Origin: Clostridia bacterium
GTDB lineage: Bacteria > Bacillota > Clostridia > Christensenellales > Borkfalkiaceae
Assembly: GCA_017626305.1 (NCBI GenBank)
Contig: JAGAIW010000028.1
Location: forward strand, 1 to 64,000
Direction: 5' to 3'
DNA length: 64,000 nt
The notes under the pieces are model-generated. The model saw only the letters and a program-made list of their open reading frames with translations. It was not told the DNA's origin and searched no databases. Positions 48,777 to 56,234 of this stretch are shown here, piece after piece; the first letter of the stretch is position 1, and each line of letters starts with the position of its first letter. The position numbers and the translations under genes were made by a program.

Positions 48777-49472
48777 TCAAAAGTTTTCCGTAATAACAAG
48801 GTCAAAATCTTGTAAATCGGCTAATTTATGAGTGGCTTTTGCCGCAAATTTTGAAGAGTCTGCAAGCAGGATTCTTTTTTTACTGCGTTGGATTGCCGCT
48901 AATTTTATTTCCCGTTGTTCAAGGGAGCGTTCGTAAACTTCTTCGTCGATAATCGCCGTGCAGGAAAGTATCATTAAATCAAAAGAAAATTCTTTTATTT
49001 GTCGTACCGTCCAACTACCGGTTGTGGATATTGCCCCGTATCCGATATTTCCGCCAACGAAAATTAAGTGCACGTTTTGCTTTTTCGTTAATTGTAGCGC
49101 GGTTTGCAAGTTGTTTGTGACAACGGTTTTAAAGCTTAAATCCATTCTTTCCGCAAGGGCGAGCGCGGTGGAAGAACTATCGATAAAAATGCTGTCAAAG
49201 GGCGGAATTACGTCTAACGCTTTCGTCGCAATCTTTTGTTTTAGCTTGGCGTTTTTTACCATTCGTATATAAATGGAAACTTCGTTCGTATTATTAGGCA
49301 GAATAGCGCCGCCATGGCTACGTTCCACTAACCCCAAAGAGTGCAGCTCTCTCAAATCACGCCGAATGGTTGCTTCGCTTGCATACAACGCTTTTGCAAG
49401 AGATTTGACGTTTGCGCTGTGTTCTTTTTTTAGAATTTCTATAATTTTCGATTGTCGTTCGGTTAAAACCAT
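48777..49472 (-). CDS. DeoR/GlpR family transcriptional regulator of rhamnose genes
   Basis: A 231-residue repressor-type regulator. Residues 1-57 form the DeoR winged helix (LTERQSKIIEIL, then EATIRRDLRELHSLGLVERSHGGA). The rest is the sugar-phosphate-sensing DeoRC domain, with a VTNNLQTALQL stretch and an FVGGNIGYGA loop. It is divergent from rhaBAD, the same layout as the B. subtilis RhaR type, so it should respond to a rhamnose-pathway phosphate intermediate. Candidate operator half-sites lie in the shared intergenic region. Confidence 0.88.
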   Translation of the reverse strand: MVLTERQSKIIEILKKEHSANVKSLAKALYASEATIRRDLRELHSLGLVERSHGGAILPNNTNEVSIYIRMVKNAKLKQKIATKALDVIPPFDSIFIDSSSTALALAERMDLSFKTVVTNNLQTALQLTKKQNVHLIFVGGNIGYGAISTTGSWTVRQIKEFSFDLMILSCTAIIDEEVYERSLEQREIKLAAIQRSKKRILLADSSKFAAKATHKLADLQDFDLVITENF

Positions 49473-49493
49473 AGACGATTACCTGCTTATTTG

Positions 49494-49593
49494 TGTTCAT
49501 TTGTGATTGTTTATGTTTGTATTGTATCAAAAAAATGATTATATGTCAATAAAATGAACATATATAGACAAAAAAGAATTTAAGTGATATAAT
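49494..49593. promoter_or_regulatory. Divergent promoters and operator half-sites, deoR/rhaBAD
   Basis: Toward rhaB: -35 TAGACA (49565-49570), 17 bp, -10 TATAAT (49588-49593). Toward the regulator: -35 TTGACA (49544-49549), 17 bp, -10 TACAAT (49521-49526). AAATGAACA (49552-49560) lies between the two -35 boxes and its inverted form TGTTCATTT (49494-49502) lies in the regulator leader. These are candidate operator half-sites 58 bp apart, suited to looping. Confidence 0.7.
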
Positions 49594-49614
49594 AAAAATC
49601 AATAAGGAGCTATT

Positions 49615-50991
49615 ATGGAAAAATATTATTTAGCGATTGATATCGGCGCGTCGTCCGGCAGACACATCATAGGTTGGCTTAAAGACGGCGTCATGCAAAC
49701 GGAAGAGATTTACCGCTTTTCAAACGGCGCGGCGCAAAGTAACGGGCATTTGAAATGGGATACCGAACGGCTTTTTCAGGAAATCTTAAACGGATTAAAA
49801 AGGGCGGGCGAGCTTGGTAAAATTCCCCAGTCGGTTGGGATTGATACTTGGGGCGTAGATTATGCGTTGTTAGATGAAAACGATCAGCTAATCGACGGGG
49901 TGTATTGTTACCGCGACGGAAGAACGGAAAAGACGATTCCGCAAGTACATAGCGTAATTGCGTTGGAAAAGCTCTATGAAAAAACAGGAATAGGCTTTGC
50001 AAACTTTAACACCGTTTATCAGCTTTTTGACGACAAAATCACGGGTAGAATGGCAAAAGCAAAGTCGTTTTTAATGTTGCCTGATTATTTCCATTTCCGC
50101 TTAACGGGCGAAAAAAGGCAAGAATACACAAACGCGACGACGACGGGTATGGTAAACGCGCTCACCCATGAATGGGATGAAGAGATTTTATCGGCGTTGG
50201 GCTATAAAAAGGAATTGTTTGGCGCTTTATCGCAACCGACGACGCTCGTAGGGGAATTTACGGACGCGGTAGCGCGTTTCGTAGGGTATAAAACGAAAGT
50301 GGTATTGCCTGCAACGCACGATACGGCAAGTGCGGTCTTAGCAGCGCCGTTGGAAGGTAAGACGCCGTATATTTCAAGCGGTACTTGGTCGCTTTTGGGG
50401 GTAGAACAAGAACGGGCGCATACGGATAAAAAAGCAATGGCGTCGGGATATTCCAACGAAGGCAGTATCGAATATTGTTTTCGTTTTCAAAAGAATATTA
50501 TGGGGCTTTGGATGATTCAACAAGTCCGTCACGAGTTAAAGGACGAGTATTCGTTTGCGCAGTTGGCAGAGTTGGCGAGAACGAACGCTATCCAAGACGA
50601 AATAGATGTGAACGACAATCGTTTTTTTGCGCCGAAGAGTATGATAGACGAAATTCACGGCGCAGTCGGAAGAAGGCTTTCCGTTGGAGAAACGGCGTAT
50701 TGTATCTTTAACAATTTGGCAAAAGATTACGCGCGTTCTTTGAAAGCCTTGGAAGAAATGACGGGTGAAAAATACGATACGCTGAATATTATCGGCGGTG
50801 GCAGTAAGAATGGTTTTTTGAATGAATTGACGGCAAAATATACGGGAAAGAAAATCGTTGCCGGTCCGACGGAAGCCACGGCGATTGGCAACCTGTTCGC
50901 GCAAATGCTTGTGGGCGGAGAGATAGAAAACTTACAAAAAGGTAGAAAAATAATAAAAAAATCTTTTGGGATAGGAGAATTGACGATATGA
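49615..50991 (+). CDS. rhaB: Rhamnulokinase
   Basis: A 458-residue FGGY kinase that phosphorylates L-rhamnulose. The N-terminus IDIGASSGRHIIG is characteristic of RhaB, with SVGIDTWGVDYALLD and the ISSGTWSLLG motif further on. The C-terminal ATP site reads IIGGGSKNGFLN. Slightly shorter than the E. coli enzyme. It is the first gene of rhaBAD; AAGGAG lies 5 bases upstream of the ATG. Its stop codon overlaps the next start (ATGA). Confidence 0.95.
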   Translation: MEKYYLAIDIGASSGRHIIGWLKDGVMQTEEIYRFSNGAAQSNGHLKWDTERLFQEILNGLKRAGELGKIPQSVGIDTWGVDYALLDENDQLIDGVYCYRDGRTEKTIPQVHSVIALEKLYEKTGIGFANFNTVYQLFDDKITGRMAKAKSFLMLPDYFHFRLTGEKRQEYTNATTTGMVNALTHEWDEEILSALGYKKELFGALSQPTTLVGEFTDAVARFVGYKTKVVLPATHDTASAVLAAPLEGKTPYISSGTWSLLGVEQERAHTDKKAMASGYSNEGSIEYCFRFQKNIMGLWMIQQVRHELKDEYSFAQLAELARTNAIQDEIDVNDNRFFAPKSMIDEIHGAVGRRLSVGETAYCIFNNLAKDYARSLKALEEMTGEKYDTLNIIGGGSKNGFLNELTAKYTGKKIVAGPTEATAIGNLFAQMLVGGEIENLQKGRKIIKKSFGIGELTI

Positions 50992-52229
50992 CCAGATACG
51001 AAGAAACGAAAAAGATATATGCAAAATACGGCGTTGATACTGAAAAAGCGTTAGAAAGGCTTTTAAAAATCCCCGTTAGCGTACATTGTTGGCAAGGCGA
51101 CGACGTTATCGGTTTTGACGGTAGCGATTCGTTAGACGGCGGTATTCAAACGACGGGAAATTACCCGGGGCGCGCAAGAACGCCCGAAGAACTCTTTTCG
51201 GATATCGAAAAAGCCTTTTCGTTAATGCCGGGGAAAAAACGCATCAACGTCCACGCAAGTTATGCGTTTCTCGGTGAAGATAAAGGCAAGATTGACCGCG
51301 ACGCGTATGAATATAAAAATTTTGAGCCTTGGGTAAATCTCGCAAAAAAGCTCGGTCTTGACGGCGTGGATTTTAATCCGACGTTCTTTGCGCACCCGAA
51401 AATGAAAGACGGGCTGTCGCTTTCGTCGCCCGACGAAGAAACGCGTGCGTTTTGGGTAAGACACGGCAAGGCGTGCTTAAAAATTGCAGCGGAAATGGGT
51501 AAAGCCATGGGCAGTCCTTGTCTTGTGAATATTTGGATTCCCGACGGATATAAAGATATCCCTGCGGATCGCCTTTCGCCCCGTTTGCGCTTGAAAAAGT
51601 CCTTGGACGAAATGCTCGAAGATTACGACAAGGAATGGGTAATTCCTGCGGTAGAAAGTAAGGTGTTCGGGATAGGAATTGAAAGCTACACGGTAGGGAA
51701 TAACGAATTTTATCAAAATTATGCGGCAAAGGCGGGAATTTGCTGTCTTTTAGACACGGGGCATTATCACCCGACGGAAGTCGTATCGGATAAAATCCCG
51801 TCGCTTTTGGCATTTTACGATAAGGTTGCGTTGCACGTGTCCCGTCCCGTTCGTTGGGATAGCGATCACGTGGTGATTTTGGATGACGAACTCAAAGAAA
51901 TTGCGAAAGAAATCGTGAGAAATAACGCGGAAGATAAGGTGATAATCGGACTGGATTATTTCGACGCAAGTATCAATAGACTGTCCGCATGGGTGACGGG
52001 CGTGCGTTCCATGCAAAAAGCGTTGCTTTTCGCGTTGCTTATGCCAAGCGAAGAATTGAAGAAATTGCAAAACGAAAACAATTTCACGAAAATTATGTAT
52101 GTAAACGAAAAATTCAAAACAATGCCCATGGGGGACGTATGGGAAGAATATCTGGCTCGTCAAGGCATGCAAGACGACTGGTTTGAAGAAGTAGAAAAGT
52201 TTGATAGTCAAATAAGAAAGGAGAGATAA
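50988..52229 (+). CDS. rhaA: L-rhamnose isomerase
   Basis: A 413-residue TIM-barrel enzyme that converts L-rhamnose to L-rhamnulose. The N-terminal stretch with SVHCWQGDDVIGFDG, GIQTTGNYPGRARTP and INVHASYAF is diagnostic. Metal-site residues are in IGIESYTVG, LLDTGHYHPTE and LHVSRPVRWDSDH. The length is close to the 419 residues of E. coli RhaA. Translationally coupled to rhaB by the ATGA overlap. Confidence 0.96.
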   Translation: MTRYEETKKIYAKYGVDTEKALERLLKIPVSVHCWQGDDVIGFDGSDSLDGGIQTTGNYPGRARTPEELFSDIEKAFSLMPGKKRINVHASYAFLGEDKGKIDRDAYEYKNFEPWVNLAKKLGLDGVDFNPTFFAHPKMKDGLSLSSPDEETRAFWVRHGKACLKIAAEMGKAMGSPCLVNIWIPDGYKDIPADRLSPRLRLKKSLDEMLEDYDKEWVIPAVESKVFGIGIESYTVGNNEFYQNYAAKAGICCLLDTGHYHPTEVVSDKIPSLLAFYDKVALHVSRPVRWDSDHVVILDDELKEIAKEIVRNNAEDKVIIGLDYFDASINRLSAWVTGVRSMQKALLFALLMPSEELKKLQNENNFTKIMYVNEKFKTMPMGDVWEEYLARQGMQDDWFEEVEKFDSQIRKER

Positions 52230-52233
52230 ACGC

Positions 52234-53055
52234 ATGAAAAAAGACATTTTAACCGCGCCTTTTATGATGGAAATGCGCGAAATAACGGCAAACATGTATA
52301 GACAAGGCTGGGACGAAAGAAACGGCGGGAATATTAGTTACTTGCTCGACGAAAAGGAAGTCGCTGAATACATAGACGTTACGAAAGTAATCCGCACGAT
52401 TCCTACGGGCTTTGACGCAAGCGCCTTAATCGGTAAAATCTTTATCGTAACGGGTACGGGTAAGTATTTTAAGAACGTGGATAAAGACCCCGAAACGAAT
52501 TTAGGTATCGTAAGAATTGCAAAAGACGGTACGACGGCGGAGCTTTTGTGGGGGTACAAAGACGGCGGTAAATTTACGTCCGAATTCCCTGCGCACATGA
52601 TGAGCCATATCGCAAGATTGTCCGTTGACCCTGCGCATAGAGTCGTAATGCATTCGCATCCGACGTATACGATTGCAATGAACACCGTTTGTTCGACGGA
52701 TGAAAAGGAATTTACGCATAAGCTTTGGCAATCGAATACCGAATGTATCGTCGTATTCCCCGACGGCGTAGGGGTGTTGCCCTGTATGGTTTGCGGCACG
52801 AACGAAATCGGTCAAGCAACGGCGGAAAAGATGAAAACCTTCCGTTTGGTCGTTTGGACGAATCACGGTATTTACGGTACGGGCAAGACGATGGACGAAG
52901 CGTTCGGGCTGATTGAAACGGTGGAAAAGACGGCGCAAATTTATATGCTTTCGCTCGGTCACGTCGTCAACGTTATCCCTGACGAAATCTTAAAAGGGCT
53001 TGCCGACCTTTGGGGCTTGACTCCGCTTGAAGGCGTTTTGCGTTTAGAAAAATAA
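52234..53055 (+). CDS. rhaD: Rhamnulose-1-phosphate aldolase
   Basis: A 273-residue class II zinc aldolase of the AraD/FucA superfamily. It splits L-rhamnulose-1-phosphate into dihydroxyacetone phosphate and L-lactaldehyde. DERNGGNISY is the substrate loop, MHSHPTYT holds two metal His residues, and TNHGIYGTGKT holds the third. It starts 4 bases after rhaA with GGAGAG upstream. No lactaldehyde reductase gene follows. Confidence 0.94.
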   Translation: MKKDILTAPFMMEMREITANMYRQGWDERNGGNISYLLDEKEVAEYIDVTKVIRTIPTGFDASALIGKIFIVTGTGKYFKNVDKDPETNLGIVRIAKDGTTAELLWGYKDGGKFTSEFPAHMMSHIARLSVDPAHRVVMHSHPTYTIAMNTVCSTDEKEFTHKLWQSNTECIVVFPDGVGVLPCMVCGTNEIGQATAEKMKTFRLVVWTNHGIYGTGKTMDEAFGLIETVEKTAQIYMLSLGHVVNVIPDEILKGLADLWGLTPLEGVLRLEK

Positions 53056-53174
53056 GGGATAGGCGCGTTACGCCGAATGGTCGACAAGAAAGCAATATAG
53101 AGAGAATGAAACGGGCTTATGCGAAACGGGAAACTGTAAAAACAAAAATGTTAAAATAAACCTAAAAAATAAGC

Positions 53175-53203
53175 TTGACAATGTATTTTACCTATGATAT
53201 AAT
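53175..53203 (+). promoter_or_regulatory. Consensus promoter for the Ser-rich lipoprotein gene
   Basis: TTGACA (53175-53180), 17 bp, TATAAT (53198-53203): a perfect sigma-A-type promoter about 38 bases before the start codon at 53241. Confidence 0.85.
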
Positions 53204-53240
53204 AAAAGCAATAAATATAAATATGAAACAGGGAAAAATC

Positions 53241-53810
53241 ATGAAAAAATTACTTATTTCTTTATTAAGCTTAGTTATGGCGCTCGGTTTGTGTGTTGGT
53301 TGCGGCGGCGTTTCTTCGTCGGTTGAGCAATCTTCGTCTGAAACTTCGTCCGTGGAACAATCGTCTACCGAAGACTCGTCCACGGAAGATAGCTCTTTGG
53401 AAGACAGTTCTGTGGAAGACAGTTCTGTGGAAGATAGCTCTTCGGAAGATAGTTCTTCGGATACGACGAAGTCGGATTTGAATGCGGCAAAAGCAAAGCT
53501 TTTGGAAACGTATGAAGGCGAAGCTTTGGAAATCGGCGATACGAGAACGTTTGCGGGCAGCTTAACGTTGGGAGAAGTAACGTATACGCTGGAATGGAGC
53601 TTTACGACGGAATTAAAAAGCGTGGCAAGCGCGATTTCTTTAACGAAAAACGCAAACGGTACGTATACGCTGACGATTAAGACGGACGGTAGCGCGTTCT
53701 TTGATGAGAGCAGCGACCTTTACGTTAAAGCGGTTATATCCGACGGAACGGACAGCGTAGAGACAACGATTACGTATACGTTAACGAAAAACACCTTCGG
53801 TCCGTACTAA
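53241..53810 (+). CDS. Ser/Glu-rich spacer lipoprotein
   Basis: A 189-residue lipoprotein; the basic N-terminus and hydrophobic stretch end at VGC (lipobox). Residues about 25-75 are a Ser/Glu/Asp spacer made of S-S-V/L/S-E-D-S repeats, which would lift the C-terminal domain off the membrane. The last 110 residues look like an Ig-type beta-sandwich. I chose the ATG at 53241, 7 bases after AGGG; ATG 53223 is also in frame. The domain is not recognised, and a binding role is only inferred. Confidence 0.75.
   Translation: MKKLLISLLSLVMALGLCVGCGGVSSSVEQSSSETSSVEQSSTEDSSTEDSSLEDSSVEDSSVEDSSSEDSSSDTTKSDLNAAKAKLLETYEGEALEIGDTRTFAGSLTLGEVTYTLEWSFTTELKSVASAISLTKNANGTYTLTIKTDGSAFFDESSDLYVKAVISDGTDSVETTITYTLTKNTFGPY
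53366..53461 (+). repeat. Degenerate 18-bp tandem repeat in the lipoprotein spacer
   Basis: About five 18-bp units of the type GTGGAAGACAGTTCT encode the Ser-Ser-x-Glu-Asp spacer. Two adjacent units are identical, so the tract is prone to slippage and length variation. Confidence 0.75.
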
Positions 53811-53832
53811 GGTATAAAAAGTAAAAAAATGG

Positions 53833-53869
53833 CTCACCATATTCGTGCAAGCGAATACGGTGAGTTTTT
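53833..53869 (+). terminator. Terminator of the Ser-rich lipoprotein gene
   Basis: CTCACCATATTCG (53833-53845) pairs with CGAATACGGTGAG (53852-53864), with one mismatch, followed by five T. Confidence 0.85.
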
Positions 53870-53899
53870 GTTTGCTATGATAATCAAAGGAGTGGCAGT

Positions 53900-54049
53900 A
53901 TGAAAAAGAGATTGATTGCTTTTATCGGCGCTTGTTTAGTCAGCGCGTGCCTTGCTTTCGGGGCTTGCGGCGGCATGGACAACAGTACTTCTTCGGGGAA
54001 CATGGACAGTTCTACCACGCAATCGTCAACCGCAGGTATGACGGAGTAA
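53900..54049 (+). CDS. Small lipoprotein, 49 residues
   Basis: An ATG at 53900 follows AAAGGAG by 7 bases. The 49-residue product has a basic N-terminus (MKKR), a hydrophobic stretch and a Cys at residue 23 in a GACGG context that fits a lipobox. The remainder is a short Ser/Thr/Met-rich tail of about 25 residues. It resembles the spacer part of the lipoprotein upstream, without its C-terminal domain. No function can be assigned. Confidence 0.65.
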   Translation: MKKRLIAFIGACLVSACLAFGACGGMDNSTSSGNMDSSTTQSSTAGMTE

Positions 54050-54053
54050 AAAC

Positions 54054-54082
54054 AAACGCAAGCGTGAAACGCTTGCGTTTTT
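54054..54082. terminator. Bidirectional terminator between convergent small genes
   Basis: AAACGCAAGCG (54054-54064) pairs perfectly with CGCTTGCGTTT (54070-54080), with T-runs on both strands. It ends the small lipoprotein gene and the convergent PH-domain gene. Confidence 0.85.
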
Positions 54083-54084
54083 AC

Positions 54085-54567
54085 TTATTTGTCGTCGTTG
54101 TTATCCGAAAAGGTAAAACTGTAATCGATAGTAGGGTTGATTTTCAGCAACGCCCGAACAAGCTCTTCAAACCAGTCGGAATGGACGTTGACGGCGATAA
54201 ACTGCTCTTGTCCAAAATAGATTTGCAGTTTCTTTTTATCCGTGTCCTGCACGATAGACGTAATTTCCGACGCTTTAAAGCGGCTTTTGATAAACCCGTA
54301 CTGTAAAATGAGATAGGTATCGTCTACAAGGTATTGTGATTTTGCCATAATGCAAATGACGAGCACGACGCCGAATAAGCATATCGCAATTAAGAAGGGA
54401 TACTTAATCACGTCGGTAAATCCGTTGACGCCGTATTGTATAATCCGCCAAACGGACACGCCCGCGCTGATAATGCAAAGAGCAATAACGGCAATAAACA
54501 GCCAACGCATTGCCTTGGAAAATTGTATTTTGAAACGGGATATAGATTGTGTCTTCTTGTCTTTCAT
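54085..54567 (-). CDS. PH-like domain membrane protein
   Basis: A 160-residue protein. Two hydrophobic segments (about residues 18-42 and 50-72) anchor it in the membrane. The soluble C-terminal half is a small beta-rich domain with a YLILQYGFIKSRFKASEI stretch, like the bacterial PH domains of the YyaB/YdbS type. Function unknown. The ATG at 54567 is chosen because the promoter's -10 (TATAAT on the minus strand) lies at 54574-54579; the frame stays open upstream but across the promoter. No ribosome site precedes it. Confidence 0.7.
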   Translation of the reverse strand: MKDKKTQSISRFKIQFSKAMRWLFIAVIALCIISAGVSVWRIIQYGVNGFTDVIKYPFLIAICLFGVVLVICIMAKSQYLVDDTYLILQYGFIKSRFKASEITSIVQDTDKKKLQIYFGQEQFIAVNVHSDWFEELVRALLKINPTIDYSFTFSDNNDDK

Positions 54568-54573
54568 ACGCCT

Positions 54574-54602
54574 ATTATACCACTTCGATTTGGAAAAAGC
54601 AA
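54574..54602 (-). promoter_or_regulatory. Promoter of the PH-domain gene, leaderless geometry
   Basis: TTGCTT (54597-54602 on the minus strand), 17 bp, TATAAT (54574-54579). Transcription should start about 7 bases on, at or near the A of the ATG (54567). The same TTGCTT-17-TATAAT promoter precedes the SRP RNA. Confidence 0.7.
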
Positions 54603-54616
54603 CCGCTTTATAGGTG

Positions 54617-54632
54617 TTGTAGACGTTTACAA
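54617..54632. promoter_or_regulatory. Cre/LacI-type palindrome between divergent promoters
   Basis: TTGTAGACGTTTACAA is a 16-bp palindrome with one mismatched base pair and a central CG. It resembles CcpA/LacI-family operators. It lies upstream of both divergent promoters. Confidence 0.4.
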
Positions 54633-54676
54633 ATAGATAAAAAATAAAATATTTTCTTATCCGCTTGTCGCAAAAC

Positions 54677-54705
54677 TTGCAAAATGTAAAAAATAAGAGT
54701 ATAAT
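54677..54705 (+). promoter_or_regulatory. Promoter of the MATE gene
   Basis: TTGCAA (54677-54682), 17 bp, TATAAT (54700-54705). The predicted start is about 54712, only 3 bases before the ATG at 54715, so no room is left for a ribosome site. Confidence 0.75.
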
Positions 54706-54714
54706 AATAGAGTT

Positions 54715-56148
54715 ATGAAAGAAGAAGTACTTACCAAAGACGACGCTCTTACAGCGGAAATGGAAAAGAAACAATTTATTAAAATGACGCAAACGCGTAT
54801 TCCGCGCCTTGTTATCGGCTTGGGAATACCCACCATGCTCAATATGATGGTCACGTCGCTGTATAACCTTGTCGACACCTTTTTCGTGTCGGGCTTAGGG
54901 GAACGCGCTACGGGCGCAGTCAGCGTCGTGCTTTCGTTAATGTCTATCATTCAAGCCATCGGCTTTACGTTTGGTATGGGTAGCGGCAGTATCGTTTCCC
55001 GTTTGCTTGGCGCAAGAGAGCGCAAGGCGGCGGACGAAGTAGCGTCTTCGTCGTTTTTTGCCGTTGGCGTAATCGGTTTGTTGATTACGATATTTGGCTT
55101 GCTCTTTTTAACGCCGCTGTTACAGCTTTTGGGCGCTCCGCAAGAATTAGACGGGGCAAAAACCACGCTAGAATACGCAAGAGAATACACGCTGTACATT
55201 TTACTTGCCGCGCCGTTTATGTGCGGTTCTTACGTGCTGAATAACGTATTGCGCGCGGAAGGAAAAGCCGTTTTATCCATGGTGGGCTTAATTACGGGCG
55301 CGGTCGTCAACGTTGCGCTTGACCCGTTGCTGATTTTCGGGGTGAATATGGGCATGACGGGCGCGGCGGTAGCTACCTGCGCAAGCCAAATACTCAGCTT
55401 TTGTATTTTGCTGTTTTTATTCCTTTCGGGGAAGACGATTGTGCGTATTCGTTTTGCGTCCATTTCGCGCAATATCAAAATATACCTTGACGTCATGGCG
55501 ACGGGGTTCCCGTCCTTTTGTCGGCAAATCCTTGCCAGCCTTTGCTCGGTTATGCTCAACTGGGCGGTGCAGCCGTACGAAGGCGCTTTGGCTGCGCTTG
55601 GCGTGGTGCAAAAGGTATTCATGCTGGCGTTTTCCATTTCGCTTGGTATCGGGCAAGGCTATCAGCCTGTTTTGGGGTATAATTACAGCGCAAAACGGTT
55701 TGATAGAGTGCGCTCGGCGTATCTCTTTACGCTGGGATTTGCCACTTCGCTTATGGTCGTTTTCGCCACCGTTTGCTTTATCTTTGCGCCGCAAATCATG
55801 AACGCGTTCTTGGAAGAATCTCCCGCGGCTGCCGAAATCGGTAGAGTGTCGCTTCGATTACAATGCCTTTGCATGCCGCTGTTGCCCGTCAACTTTATGA
55901 TAAGCGTTACTTCTCAGGTAGTGGGCAATAAAGCGGTTGCGGCGATATTATCCGTGTCCCGACAGGGCTTGTTCTATATACCGGCCGTACTCATTTTACC
56001 TGCCGCCATGGGACTGTTTGGCGTACAATGCTGTCAATCGGTTTCGGATATTTGCGCGTTCTTATTTGCTATCCCGTTTACCGTCGTGTTTTTCAGACGT
56101 CTTACCAAATACCAACAAGAAAATCAAATGCAAGAAGAAGAGAAGTAA
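54715..56148 (+). CDS. MATE family efflux transporter
   Basis: A 477-residue polytopic exporter of about 12 helices that uses an ion gradient to pump out drugs or metabolites. The beginning PRLVIGLGIPTMLNMMVTSLYNLVDTFFVSGLG and the internally repeated second half (IYLDVMATGFPSF) are typical. The long hydrophilic N-terminus of about 25 residues before the first helix leaves open a later start such as Met24. Ends in a Glu/Lys-rich tail. Confidence 0.92.
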   Translation: MKEEVLTKDDALTAEMEKKQFIKMTQTRIPRLVIGLGIPTMLNMMVTSLYNLVDTFFVSGLGERATGAVSVVLSLMSIIQAIGFTFGMGSGSIVSRLLGARERKAADEVASSSFFAVGVIGLLITIFGLLFLTPLLQLLGAPQELDGAKTTLEYAREYTLYILLAAPFMCGSYVLNNVLRAEGKAVLSMVGLITGAVVNVALDPLLIFGVNMGMTGAAVATCASQILSFCILLFLFLSGKTIVRIRFASISRNIKIYLDVMATGFPSFCRQILASLCSVMLNWAVQPYEGALAALGVVQKVFMLAFSISLGIGQGYQPVLGYNYSAKRFDRVRSAYLFTLGFATSLMVVFATVCFIFAPQIMNAFLEESPAAAEIGRVSLRLQCLCMPLLPVNFMISVTSQVVGNKAVAAILSVSRQGLFYIPAVLILPAAMGLFGVQCCQSVSDICAFLFAIPFTVVFFRRLTKYQQENQMQEEEK

Positions 56149-56167
56149 AAATCTCTTCTTTTTTTTA
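56135..56167 (+). terminator. Terminator of the MATE gene
   Basis: AAGAAGAGA (56135-56143) pairs with TCTCTTCTT (56152-56160) and is followed by T7. The stem overlaps the last codons of the gene. Confidence 0.8.
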
Positions 56168-56234
56168 TAAGTATACAAAAAATGGCGTTGGGGCATACTC
56201 TAATTTAGAAAGCTTGCAAAAAGGAGATGCTCAA

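Noticed and set aside
53366-53461. Tandem repeat as a possible CRISPR or regulatory repeat
   Set aside because: The 18-bp units are in frame and code for a Ser/Glu spacer in a lipoprotein; there are no spacers between units.
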